The notes beneath the pieces are model-generated. The model did not search any database. It was not told the DNA's origin and was given only the letters and a program-made list of their open reading frames with translations. Position numbers and translations under genes: made by a program. From NCBI GenBank assembly GCA_029747015.1, contig JAKOGI010002722.1:26533-90532 (forward strand): a DNA stretch of 64,000 nucleotides, written 5' to 3'. Origin of the DNA: Carnegiea gigantea (taxonomy: Eukaryota > Streptophyta > Magnoliopsida > Caryophyllales > Cactaceae). Shown piece by piece: positions 1-11,556 of this stretch (its first letter is position 1; every line of letters begins with the position of its first letter).

Positions 1-1119
1 CTTTATGGGTGTATTTAGACCTCCAGATGAAAATAAAGCAATGGTTAAAGTTAGTTCTTATGTTTTCGCGAGATTCTTGATTCATAGCAACACCATTCAT
101 ACTTTTCCACTAATTTTAAAGCATTTGCTTCCTCTTGTTAAGAGATCCTTATGGGTGTGATTAGACCACTAAATGAAAACAGAACTTGAGCTAAAGTAAG
201 CTCGTAAAAGTTGGCTACATTATAAGTTTGTAGCTGCAACATTTGTCCTTTACACTCATTTTAAGGCATTTCTTTTTTTTATTGGCGGTAGCTCTTTGTG
301 GGGGTTATTAACCCCTTTATGAAAAGTGGACAAGAGTGAATGTATATTTTTATGTTTGGCACAATTCTTAGTTTATCACCACACTCTCATTCTTTTGCAC
401 TCATTTTAGCGCATTTGTATTTGCTTTTTGGGAGCTCTTTATGTGTGCTAGTCGGGCTCTAAATGAAACGACAACTATAGTTAAAGTAAGTTCTTGAGTT
501 AGGCGAGGTCGTCGATTTACAGCCACAGCTTTCATTCTTTTACACTTATTTAGGGCAACTAATTACTCTTTGTAGTAATTCTTTGTCGGTGTAATTGGAG
601 CCTAAAATGAAAGAAAACTAGAATTAAAGTTAGTTCCCAGTTTGAAAAGATTCTTTATTTATGGAGACACCATTCATTCTTTTCACACTCTTTTGTGGGT
701 ATTCAAATCCTCTTGGCTTGCAACTCTTCATGGGTGTAATTGGAGCTCCAAATGAAAACAGAAAAGGGTTAAAGTTAGTTCTTATGTTTAACCAAAGTCT
801 TGATTTATAGCGACTCCATTCATTCTTTCCACTCTTTTGCGGTCATTTTTTTCCTCTTATTGGCAACTCTTCACAAGTGCAATTAGTATCCAAAATGAAA
901 ACAGAACTCGAGTTAAAGGTAAGTTGTTAAATTTGGCTACGTCCTCGATTTGTGACCACAACATTTATTCCTTTGCACTTATTTTAAGGCATTTGTTTTC
1001 CCTTGATGACATCTATTTGCAGGGGTCATTTATGCCCTAATTGAAAAGTGAACAAGCATTTAAGCAAGTTCTTTAGTTTGGCTAGGTTCTTGACTTATCG
1101 CCTTGCTTTCATTTGTTGG

Positions 1120-1630
1120 GACTCATCGATTGTAAATAGCTTAGTGAAGCATGTTTTGTACTTAAGTTTAATTTAAGCTAGTTTAAGTTTAGTTATAGGT
1201 TTCCTAAGCACGAAGAAACCTCTAATCCTTTCTAGCCAGCAAGGAACTTCTGTATGAGGACAACAAGGAACTCCCTTTGTATGCACTCATTGAGTATTGA
1301 ATGAAAAGTTGAGCATTGCCCCTTAAATTGAAACTGAAATCCTTTACTTGTGTATCCTAGCTTAGGCTGAGTTAGGTGGTGATGAAGTGAGTCTTAACTC
1401 TTGTTTAGCTAATGTTTCTATATCCTAATTAGCATGAAGGGCCCTAACCTTGTTCTTGGTGGTGATATCTGTATTCAAGAATAGGTTTAGGCTCAATCTA
1501 TCCTTCACATGGCTTTTGCGTTCACTTAGAACTAAAGCTAGAATTCAGTTTGTATTCTTAGCTAACTTTGCATTCTCTTTGAATGAGAGTTGAGTGTACG
1601 AGCATCAATCAATTTTAGGGCCTCTCTTTC
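1120..1630 (-). repeat. LTR-like block embedded in satellite, copy 1
   Basis: About 510 bp without the 145-bp monomer pattern interrupt the array. Read on the minus strand, the block follows the order of motifs in the LTR of element A (10201-11500): a GGATA-rich start, a GGGCCCTTA motif, GATAC/CAGAAAC, CACCACCTTA, CTTGATCACCACC, and a GAGGTTTCTTC...AGGAAACC stretch. I infer that an LTR fragment was captured and amplified with the satellite. Confidence 0.6.
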
Positions 1631-2869
1631 CACTTGGCGGGATTTGTGTGTGTAATTGGAGCCCCAAATGAAAAGTGAACTAGAGTAAAGTGAGAACTTA
1701 TGTTTTTCTAGGTTTTTAACTTACAATGACTCTTTCATTCTTTTGCACTTATTTATTTTAGGTCATTTATATTCTCTTTTTTGGAACTTCTTTACGGGTG
1801 CAAGTGGAGCCCCAAATGAAACTAAAAACTATAGTTAAGTTAAGTTCTTGAGTTTGGCTGGGCCCTTGATTTATAGCCACATCTTTCGTTGCTATGCACT
1901 CACTTGGGGAATTTTTTTTTTTTTTTTTTTGTGGGAGCTATTAGTGGGTGCAAGTAAAGCACCAAATGAAAGAAAACTAGAGTTAATGTTAGTTCAAAAT
2001 TTTGGTATGATTCTATATTTTTGGAGACGTGGAGACACCATTCATTCTTTTTGCATTAACTTTTAGGCATTTACTTCCTCTTGATGGGAGCTCTTTGTGG
2101 GCGTAATTGGATCTCCCCACGAAAATAGAGCAATGGTTAAAGTTAGTTCTTATGTTTTCACGAGATTCTTAATTCATAGCCACACCATTCGGTCTTTTTC
2201 ACTCCTTTTAAAGCATTTGTTTTCTCTTGTTAGGAGATCCTTATAGGTGTGATTAGAACACTAAATGAAAATAGAACTTGAGCCAATGTAAGCGCCTAAA
2301 TTTGGCTACATCATTAGTTTGTAATTGTAACATTTGTCCTTTTACACTCATTTAAGGCATTTCTGTTTTTATTGGTGGTAGCTCTTTGCGGGGGTGATTG
2401 ACCGCTTGATGAAAAGTGGACAAGAGTGAATGTATGTTCTTATGTTTGGCCACATTCTTGGTTCATCGCCACACTATCATTCTTTTGCACTCATTTTAGT
2501 GCATTTGTATTCTCTTTTTGGGAGTTCTTTGTGTGTGCATGTCGGGCTCCAAATGAGAAGAAAACTATAGCTAAGGTAAGTTCTTGAGTTAGGCGAGGTC
2601 CTTGATTTACAGCCACATCTTTAATTCTTTTGCACTGATTAAGGGCAACAATTTTCTCTTTGTGGAAGTTCTTCATTGGTGTTAATGGAGCCTAAAAAGA
2701 AAATTCTTAAGTTTAGCGAGGTTCTTGATTTATAGCCATACCTTTCATTTTTTTTGCACTCATTTTAGGGCATTTAATTTGTTTTTGTTGGTGTGATTGG
2801 AGCCCCAATTAAAAATAAAACTAGAGTTAAAGTTGGTTTTTCATTTGTGTAAGATTTTTCATTTGTGGA

Positions 2870-3380
2870 GACTCACCAGTTGCAAATGGTAGACTGAAAC
2901 ATGCTTTGTACTTAAGTTTCAGTTAAGCTAGTTTTAAGTTTAGTTAGGGGTTTCCTAAGCATGAAGAAACCTCTAATTCTTCCTAAACAGCAAGGGAAAG
3001 TCTGTGTAAGGACAACAAGGAACTCACTTTGTATACATACATTGAGTATTAAATGAAAAGTAGAGCATTGCACCTAAAACCGAAACTGAAATCCTTTACT
3101 TTCGTATCCTAGCTTAGGCCGAGCAAGGTGGTGATCAAGTGAGTCTTAACTCCTGTTTAGGTGTTGTTTCTGTACCCTACTCAAGGTTAAGGGCCCTAAC
3201 CTTGTACTTGGTGGTGATATCTATATCTAAGAATAGGTTTAGATTTAATCTATCCTTTATATTGCTTTCGGATTCACTTAAAACTAGAGCTAGAGTTCAG
3301 GTTGCATTCTTAGGTAACTTTGCATTCTCTTTGAATGTGAGTTGAGCGTATGCACATCCATTAATTTTAGGGCCTCTGTT
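2870..3380 (-). repeat. LTR-like block embedded in satellite, copy 2
   Basis: Same block as at 1120-1630, about 1750 bp further on, with matching ends (GACTCAyC at the left, TTTTAGGGCCTCTGTTTCC at the right). It keeps the GGGCCCTAACCTTG and TTTCCTAAGCATGAAG motifs. Conservation of both boundaries shows that the block was copied as part of the long satellite repeat and did not insert separately each time. Confidence 0.6.
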
Positions 3381-5306
3381 TCCACTTGGCGGGATTTGGG
3401 GGTGTAGTTAGAGCCCTAAGTGAAAAGTAAACCAGAGTAAAGTAAGTAATTATGTTTTCTTAGTAAGTAATTATGTTTTCTTAGGTTTTTGACTTATGGC
3501 TATAGTTTCATTCGTTTACAATTATTTGTTTTAGGTCATTCGTATTCTCTTTTTCGGGAACTCCTTTATGGGTGTAAGTGGAGCCCCAAATGAAACTGAA
3601 AGCTATAGTTAAGTTCTAGAGTTTGGCCGGGTCCTTGATTTTTGGCCACATCTTTCATTACTATGCACTCGTTTGGGGCAATTATTTTCTTTTTGTGGGA
3701 GCTATTAGTGAGCGCAAGTAAAACACCAAATGAAAGAAAACTAGTGGTAACGTTAGTTCCTAATTTTGGTATGATTCTTGATTTATGAAGACACTGTTCA
3801 TTGCTTTTGCATTAACTTTTGGGCATTGACTTCCTCTTGATGGGAGCTCTTTCTGGGTGTAATTGGACCTCCAAAAGAAAATAAAGGAATGGTTAAAGTT
3901 AGTTCTTATGTTTTCATGAGATTCTTGATTCATAGCCACACCATTCGTTCTTATCCACCCCTTTTAAAGCATTTGTTTCCTCTTGTTGGAAGACCTATAC
4001 GGACGTGATTGGACCACTAAATGAAAACAAAACTTGAGCTAAAGTAAGCTCCTAAATTTGGCTAAATTATCAGTTTGTAACTACAACATTTGTCCTTTTA
4101 CACTTATTTTAAGGCATTTCTTTTTTTTTATTGGTGGTAGCTCTTTGCGGGGGTTATTGTCCCCTTTATGAAAAGTGGACAAGAGTGGATGTATGTCCTT
4201 ATGTTTGGCCACAATCTTGGTTTATTGCCACACTATTATTCTTTTGCAGTCATTTTAGTGCATTTGTATTCTCTTTTTGGGAGCTCTTTGTCTGTACAAG
4301 TCGGGCTCCAAATGAATAGAAAACTATAGTTAAAGTAAGTTCCTTAGTTAGGCGAGGTCCTCAATTTACAGCATGGCTTTCATTCTTTTGCACTCATTTA
4401 GGGCAACTATTTTCTATTTGGGGGAGTTCTTTGTTGGTGTAAATGGAGCCCAAAATGAAAGAAGACTAGAGTTAAAGTCAGCTCCTAGTTTGGAAAGATT
4501 CTTCATTTATGGAGACACCATTCATTCTTTTTGTACAATTTTGTGGGTATTCACTTCCTCTTTATTTGCAACTCTTCATGGGTGTAATTAGAGCTCCAAA
4601 TGAAAATAGATAAGGGTTAAAGTTAGTCTTATGTTTAACCAGATTCTTGATTTGTAGTGACTCCATTCATTCTTTCCGCTCTTTTTCGGTCATTTTTTTC
4701 CTCCTATTTGTAGCGCTTCACAAGTGCAATTAGTACCCAAAATGAAAACAGAACTCCAGTTAAAAGTAAGTTGGCAAGTTTGGCAACGTCCTTGATTTGC
4801 AACCACAACATTTATTCTTTTGCAGTTATTTTAAGGCATTTGTTTTGCCTTGATAACTTCTCTTGGCGGGGTCATTTACGCTCTAATTGAAAAGTGAACA
4901 AGCATTTAAGTAAGTTCTTAAGTTTGGCTAGGTTCTTGACTTATCGCCTCGCTTTCGTTCTTTTGCACTCATTTTAGTGCATTTGTATTCTCTACTTGGC
5001 AAATCTTTGTGAGTGTAATTGAGGACCCAAATGAAACATAAACTAGAATTGATTGAAGCTCTCAAGTTTGGCGAGGTTCTTGATTTGTAGTTACATCTTT
5101 CATTCTTTGCACTCATTTTAGTGCGTTTGCATTCCCTTTTTAGGCGCACTTTGTGGGGGCAGTTGGAGAAAACTATAGTTGATGAATGCTCTTAAGTTTA
5201 GCAATGTTCTTGATTTACAGACACACCTTTTGTTTTTTTTTTTTAACTAATTCGCTTTTTCGGAGCACTTTGTTGTTGTACCTAGAGAAAACTCGAGATA
5301 ACGAAA

Positions 5307-6090
5307 GTTCTTAAGGTTAGCGAGGTTCTTAATTTATAGTTGCACCTTTGATTTTTTTTTTTTTGCACTCATTTTAGGGCATTTAATTTTTCTTTGTTGG
5401 TGTGATTATAGGCCCAATTGAAAATAAAACTAGAGTTAAAGTTGGTTCTTAATTTTGGTATGATTCTTCATTTATGGAGACTCATTAGTTGTAAATGGCA
5501 TAGTGAAGCACGCTTTGTACTTAAGTTTCATTCAAGCAAGTCTTAAGTTTGGTTAGAGGTTTCCTAAGCATGAAGAAACCTCTAACCCTTCCTAACCAGC
5601 AAGGGAAAGTTTGTATAAGCACAACAAGGAACTCACTTTGTGTACACACATTGAGTATTGAATGAAACATTGAGCATTCCAACTTAAATCGAAACTAAAA
5701 GTTCTTAAGTTTAGCGTGGTCCTTGATTTATAGTCACACCTTTGATTTTTTTTTTGCACTCATTTTAGGGCATTTAATTTGTCTTTGTTGGTGTGATTGT
5801 AGGCCCAATTGAAAATAAAACTAGAGTTAAAGTTAGTTCTTAATTTTGGCATGATTCTTCATTTATGGAGACTCACTAGTTGTAATTAGCATAGTGAAGC
5901 ACGCTTTGTACTTAAGTTTTATTCATGCAAGTTTTAAGTTTGGTTTGAGGTTTCCTAAGCATGAAGAAACCTCTAATCCTTCCTAACTAGCAAGGGAAAG
6001 TTTGTATAAGGACAACAAGGAACTCACTTTGTGTACACACATTAAGTATTGAATGAAACGTTGAGCATTCCAACTTAAATCGAAACTGAA
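5307..6090. repeat. ~390-bp direct tandem duplication within the satellite
   Basis: The segments starting at 5307 and 5701 run in parallel for about 390 bp. Each has GTTCTTAAG, GCACTCATTTTAGGGCATTTAA, the start of the LTR-like block (GACTCAyTAGTTGTAA), TTTCCTAAGCATGAAG, and an ending at AAATCGAAACT. The first copy breaks off at 5700 and leaves the LTR-like block truncated (5479-5700). The second continues into a complete block. This is a recent local duplication, probably from unequal exchange. Confidence 0.7.
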
Positions 6091-6380
6091 ATCCTTTGCT
6101 TGCATATCCTAGCTTAAGCCGCGTCAGGTGGTGATCAAGTGAGTCTTAACTCTTGTTTAGGAGTTATTTCTGTACCCTAATCAAGGCTAAGGGCCCTAAT
6201 CTTGTTCTTGGTGGTGATATCTGTATACAATAACAGGTTTAGAGTCAATCTATCCTTTACATTGCTTTTGAATTCACTTAAAACTAGAGCTAGAATTGAG
6301 TTTGCATTCTTAGCTAACTTTGCAATCTCTTTGAATGTGAGTTGAGCGTACATGCATCCATCAATTTTAGGGCCTTTGTT
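5870..6380 (-). repeat. LTR-like block embedded in satellite, copy 4 (complete)
   Basis: Complete version of the LTR-like block, bounded by GACTCACTAGTTG and TTTTAGGGCCTTTG. It follows the truncated copy at 5479-5700. Motif order on the minus strand is the same as in copies 1, 2 and 5. Confidence 0.6.
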
Positions 6381-8437
6381 TCCACTTGGCGGGATTTGTA
6401 GGTGTAATTGGAGCCCCAAATTAAAAGTGAACGAGAATAAAGTAAGCACTTATGTTTTTCTAGGTTTTTAACTCACAGCCACACTTTCATTCTTTTGTAC
6501 TTATTTATTTTAGGTCATTTGTATTCTCTTATTTGGGAACATGTCTACGGGTGCAGGTAGAGCCCTAAATGAAACTGAAAACTACAATTAAGTTCTTGAG
6601 TTTGGCCGGGTCCTAATTTATAACCACATCTATCATTACTATGCACTCGATTGGGGCAATTGTTTTCTTCTTGTGGGAGCTATTAGTGGGTGTCGGTAAA
6701 ACACCAAATGTAAGAAAACTAGAGTTAACGTTAGTTCCCAATGTTGGTATGATTATTGATTTGTGGAGACATCGTTCATTCTTTTTGCATTAACTTTTGG
6801 GCGTTCACTTCCTCTGGATGGGAGCTGTTTCTGGGTGTAATTGGACCTCCAGATGAAAATAAATCAATGGTTAAAGTTAGTTGTTATGTTTTCGCAAGAT
6901 TCTTGATTTATAGCCTCACCGTTTATTCTTTTTCACTCTTTTTAAAGCATTTGTTTCCTCATCCTTATGGGCGTGATTAGACCAGTAAATGAGAAGAGAA
7001 CTTGAACTAAAGTAAGTTCTTGAATTTGGCTACATTATCAGTTTGTAACCGCAACATTTATCCTTTTTATGCTCATTTTAAGGCATTTCTTCTTTATTGG
7101 TGGTAGCTCTTGGCGAGGGTTATTGACCCGCTTATGAAAAGTGGACAATAGTGAATGTATGTTCTTATGTTTAGCCACATTCTTGGCTTATTGTGACACT
7201 ATCATTCTTTTGCACTCACTTTAGTGCATTTGTATTCTCTTTTAGGGAGCTCTTTGTGTGTGCAATTCGGGCTCCAAATGAAAAGAAAACCATGGTTAAT
7301 GTAAGTTCTTGAGTTACCAGAGGTCCTCGCTTTACAGCCGCGACTTTCATTCTTTTGCACTCATTTAGGGCAACTATTTTGCCTTTGTGGGAGTTCTTTG
7401 TTGGTGTAATTGGAGCCAAAAATGAAAGAAAACTACAGTTAAAGTTTGTTCCTAGTTTGGTAAGATTCTTTATTTATGAAGACACCATTCATTCTTTTCG
7501 CACTCTTTTGTTGGTATTCACTTCCTCTTTGTTCGCAAATCTTCATGGGTGTAATTGGAACTCCAAATGAAAACTGATAAGGGTTAAAGTTAGTTCTTTT
7601 ATTTAACTAGATTCTTGATTTGTAGCGACTCCATTTATTCTTTCTACTCTTTTTCAGTCATTCTTTTCCCTCTTATTGGCAGCTCTTCACAAGCGCAATT
7701 AGTGCCCAAAGTGAAAACAGAACTCGAGTTAAAAGCAAGTTATTAAATTTGGCCACGTCCTCGATTTATGACCACAATATTTATTCTTTTGCACTTATTT
7801 TAAGGCATTTTGTTTTCCCTTGATGACATCTCTTTGTAGGGGTTATTTACGCCCCAATTGATAAGTGAACAAGCATTTAAGCAAGTACTTTAGTTTGGCT
7901 TGGTTCTTAACTTATTGCCTCACTTTCATTCTTTTGCACTCATTTTAGTGCACCTGTATTCTCTACTTGGGAGGTCTTCGTGAGTGTAATTGGGGAACCA
8001 AGTGAAACGTAAACCATAATTAAAGCTCTCAATTTTGCCGAGGTTCTTCATTCATAGTTATACCTTTCATTCTTTGCACTCATTTTAGTGCATTTGCATT
8101 TCCTTTTTTCGAGCACTTTGTCGGTGTAGTTGGAGAAAACTAGAGTTAAGGAATGTTCTGAAGTTCAGCGATGTTCTTGATTTATAGACACACCTTTCGT
8201 TTTTATTTTTACTAATTCCCTTTTTCAGAGCACTTTGTTGGTGTAGTTAGAGAAAACTCGAGACTGAGAATGTTCTTAAGTTTAGCGAGATTCTTGATTT
8301 ATAGCCTCACCTTTCATTTTTTTTGCACTCATTTTAGGGCATTCAATTTGTGTTCATTGTTGTGATTGGAGCCCAATAGAAAATAAAACAAGAGTTAAGG
8401 TTGGTTCTTAATTTTGGTAAGTTTCTTCATTTGTGGG

Positions 8438-8947
8438 GACTCATCAATTTAAAATAGCTTAGTAAAGCATGTTTTGTACTTAAGTTTCATTGAAGCTACT
8501 TTTAAGTTTAGTTAGAGGTTTCCTAAGCATGAAGAAACCTCTAATCCTTCATAGCCAGCAAGGGAACGTCTGCATGTGGACAGCAAGGAACTCCCTTTGT
8601 ATACACACATTGAGCATTGAATGAAAAGTTGAGCATTGCTCCTTAAATTGAAACTAAAGTCCTTTGGTTGCGTATCCTAGCTTAAGCCGAGTTAGGTGGT
8701 GATCAAGGAGTCTTAACTCTTATTTAGGAGTTGTTTCTGTACCCTACTCAAAGTTCAGGGCCCTAACCTTGTTCTTGGTGCTGATATCTGTATCCAAGAA
8801 TGGGTGTGGATTCAATCTATCCTTTACATTGCTTTTGGATTCACTTAGAACTAGAGCTAGAATTCTATTTGCATTCTTAGCTAACTTTGCATTCTCTTTG
8901 AATGTGAGTTGAGCGTACATACATCCATTAATTTTAGGGCCTCTGTT
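8438..8947 (-). repeat. LTR-like block embedded in satellite, copy 5
   Basis: Fifth occurrence, about 2567 bp after the copy at 5870, again with the same left and right boundaries. It includes GGGCCCTAACCTTG and the TTTCCTAAGCATGAAG motif. The spacing equals the spacing of other satellite landmarks in this long repeat unit. Confidence 0.6.
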
Positions 8948-9483
8948 TCCACTGGGCGGGATTTGTGGGTGTAATTGGAGCCCTAAATTAAAAGTAAACC
9001 GGAGTAAAATAAGTACTTATGTTTTTTGAGGTCTTTGACATATAGCCGCCCTTTCATTCTTTTGCACTTATTTATTTTAGGTCATTTCCATTCTCTTTTT
9101 TAGGAACTTCTTTACGGGTGCAAGTGGAGCCCAAAATGAAACTGAAAACTACAGTTAAGTTCTTGAGTTTGGTCGGGCCCTTCATTTATAGCCACATCCT
9201 CCATTATTATGCACTCGTTTGGGGCAATTATTTTCTTTTTGTGGGAGGTATTAGTGGGTGCAAGAAAAACACAAAATGAAAGAAAACTAGAGTTAATGAT
9301 CGTTCCCAATTTTGGTTTGATTCTTGATTTAAGGAGACACCATTCATTCTTCTTGCATTAACTTTTGGGCATTTACTTCCTGTTGATGGGAGCTCTTTGT
9401 GGGTGTAATTGGACCTCCACTTGAAAATGGAGCAATGGTTAAAGTTACTTCTTATGTTTTCACGAGATTCTTGATTCATTGCC

Positions 9484-9756
9484 TGTGACCTCCTCTCAGG
9501 TCGCGGATAGTTACCAGGAACCATCTTAAGGATCATCGACCGGCCCCACAACTCACCGCAAGCGTTTTTGATGTGTTTCGTCCTCGGTCACACGCTGCCT
9601 GAGAAACTTCCCAACAGCTCACCCATCTCAAGATTGCTCCCCAACAAGCATACTTAACTGTGAAGTTCTTAAGAGTGGGCTTTTCGAAAAGAAAGGGGCC
9701 TTTGGTGATATAGATAGTCACTTCAAATCCTTTTAAGCCACACCCATGGTGTTACA
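9484..9756 (-). mobile_element. Cassandra-like TRIM solo LTR
   Basis: A 273-bp GC-richer island interrupts the satellite. It begins TGTGACC and ends GGTGTTACA on the plus strand, so on the minus strand it is a TGTAAC...GTCACA LTR-like unit. It contains a 5S rRNA-derived segment, the hallmark of Cassandra terminal-repeat retrotransposons in miniature, whose LTRs are typically a few hundred bp. Only one copy is present, with no PBS or second LTR, so it is a solo LTR. The flanks TTGCC and CAGCC both correspond to TAGCC of the intact satellite monomer (ATAGCCACACC), consistent with an aged 5-bp target duplication. It carries no coding capacity and is a relic. Confidence 0.75.
9605..9671 (-). other. 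5S rRNA-derived segment within the Cassandra-like LTR
   Basis: On the minus strand this reads like the 3' two thirds of plant 5S rRNA. The recognisable parts are AACTTCacAGTTAAGtaTGCTTG, then GAGcaAT, GATGGGTGA and GGGAAGTT. It keeps the region that in 5S genes holds the internal RNA polymerase III control elements, but with several substitutions, and it lacks the 5' part of 5S. It is therefore not a 5S gene. Confidence 0.75.
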
Positions 9757-10200
9757 CAGCCACACCATTCGTTCTTTTCCACACCTTTTAAAGCATTAAT
9801 TTCCTCTTGTTGGGAGATCCTTACGGGTGTGATTAGGCCGCTAAATGAAAACGAAACTTGAGCAATAGGAAGCTCCTAAATTTGGCTGCATCATCAGCCT
9901 GTAACTGGAACATTTGTCCTTTTACACTCATTTTATGGCATTTCTTTATTTACTGGTGATAGCTCTTTGTGGTGGTTGTTGACCCCTTTATGAGAAATGG
10001 ACAAGAGTGAATGTACGCTGTTATGTTTGGCCATATTCTTAGTTTATCGCCACAGTATCATTCTTTTGCACTTATTTTAGTGCATTTGTATTCTCTTTTT
10101 GGGAACTCTTTGTGTGTACAAGTCGGGGCTCCAAATGAAAAGAAAACTGTAGTTAAAGTAAGTTCTTAAGTTAGTCAAGGTCCTCGATTTATAGCCACAG
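9757..10200. repeat. Satellite array, remainder up to element A
   Basis: The 145-bp satellite resumes directly after the solo LTR with AGCCACACCATTCG and runs for three more monomers. It stops inside a monomer (ATAGCCACAG) where element A's LTR begins. No satellite is seen to the right of this point in the window. Confidence 0.85.
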
Positions 10201-11500
10201 TGATGCAACTTTGAAGGAAAACACTTATACTCAAACCTGAATTCAAAGCTAATTGCAAAGCAAACTGAATTCAAGCTAACTGTGAGTGAATTCGTGAATG
10301 AATGATTGAAAGAAGGATAAACTAAATTCTTGTTTAGAGAGAAACACCACTAAACTTGAGCTTAGGGTCCCTAAACTGTGATTAAGATACAGAAACACCA
10401 CTTAATCAAGGTTTAGGACTTACTTGATCAACACCTTAATTGACCAAATTAAGGATAAGCAAGTGAAGTATTTAGATAAACGAAAGTTGTTTGCCCTCAA
10501 TTCTGGTTTTGATTCAATATTCAAGTCTAAGTTACAAAATATGCCACAACAAACATTAATACCAAGCCAAGGAAGCAACCAAGCAGCAAAGGAACCTGAC
10601 TGAGGTTTCCTCCCTAGGGAGGAAAAGTTTTAAGTTTACTAATCCTTGCGCTTAGGAATAACTAGATTACATGCTTGCTTAATTAAACTAATTATAACGA
10701 AAATGCTAAGGAAAGTAAAACAAATGATGTACTTAACCTTAATACATCTTAATTAAGCTAATACACTAGCATTACTAGCAAAAATGTGGAGAAAAGCAGC
10801 CGTAAAGTGAATCCCCTTGTCGGCAATCCAATCAGAATGTAAGGTGTGTTTGCTTCCTTTTTGCTCTCATTGGATGGATACGTCCCAGGGCTTGTCAGTA
10901 GCAAGTCATGGTGTTTCCTGGTTTCTTAACTAGTGATTGAAGCAAGCAAGGAGGGAGCTGAGCAAACCCATTGAAGAAGGAAAAACACGTAGCACTAAAC
11001 CGGGTTTTCTAAAATAATTTTTGGCCCGGTTTTGTGACCTTGCTTCCACCAATCAAAAATGAGAATGATTTTAATGTCAGGCCATGGGCAGACTCCTTAG
11101 GGTGTGTACAAAGCCCCCTGCAAAGAAATCAAGGTTAAATCCTATGTAAGTAGAAGATTTCTAGTAAAACATTTTACCGTGCAATTTTGAACCAAAACTG
11201 GCAGGTTGAACAAAAGGCCTTGATCTCGTAACTTCGATTGTGCATGACTGATTTTAAATGGTTGGACATAAAAACCAACATCGTAAGGAACCCAAAAATG
11301 CAAAAATATCTGTCTTAAGCCACAACGTAGCTTAAGAAATCAAATGAATAATACTGCATAAATTCTGGTTGTTCATCCCGGTTGCTTCTGTTTGGTTCTT
11401 CTCTGAAATCTGAACCATTGCTTGGACATGGGAACTTGGATTGGACCTTGTAAGACTCTTAGGACCCTCTTCTTTGTCTTGGCAATAGGGGACTCCATCA
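10201..11500 (-). repeat. Element A LTR (3' LTR in element orientation)
   Basis: 1300 bp with TGATG at the left and CCATCA at the right, the terminal inverted repeat shared by all gypsy LTRs in this window. The adjoining TCCTCCCCTTGTT (11501 onward) is, on the minus strand, the polypurine tract AACAAGGGGAGGA that primes plus-strand DNA synthesis. The middle part is what the satellite's LTR-like blocks resemble. Confidence 0.85.
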
Positions 11501-11556
11501 TCCTCCCCTTGTTAAAGAGATTCGATCCTCAAATCTTTAAGGTAATCATCGGCATA

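Larger units (their letters stand above)
1..9483. repeat. AT-rich tandem satellite, ~145-bp monomers in a higher-order array
   Basis: The stretch is built from diverged monomers. Each has a CTTTRTGGGTG-like start, a GGAGCyCCAAATGAAA segment, a TTAAAGTTAGTTCTTA segment, and a CATTCTTTTGCACTCATTTTA end. Equivalent starts fall near 1, 147, 294, 437, 581, 725, 868 and 1013, giving a period of about 143-147 bp. One monomer variant (TGGACCTCC) recurs near 2097, 3850, 6828 and 9396, so monomers form longer repeats of roughly 1.75, 2.98 and 2.57 kb that differ by losses and gains of monomers. Neighbouring monomers differ more from each other than from their counterparts in the next long repeat, which is typical of a higher-order satellite. 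Short ORFs on both strands are chance openings. No gene is visible. A centromeric or pericentromeric role is possible but only inferred from the neighbouring CRM-like elements. Confidence 0.9.

Noticed and set aside
837..9309. Many 60-100 residue ORFs in the satellite on both strands
   Set aside because: They follow the 145-bp periodicity, have no recognisable domain and change frame between repeats. They are chance openings in AT-rich repeats.
9605..9671. Genuine 5S rRNA gene
   Set aside because: Only the 3' part of 5S is present, with several substitutions, and it sits in an LTR-like unit, as in Cassandra elements.
1..10200. Regular repeats suggesting a CRISPR array
   Set aside because: The units are ~145 bp and diverged along their whole length, with no short identical repeats and unique spacers. 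The surroundings are eukaryotic.
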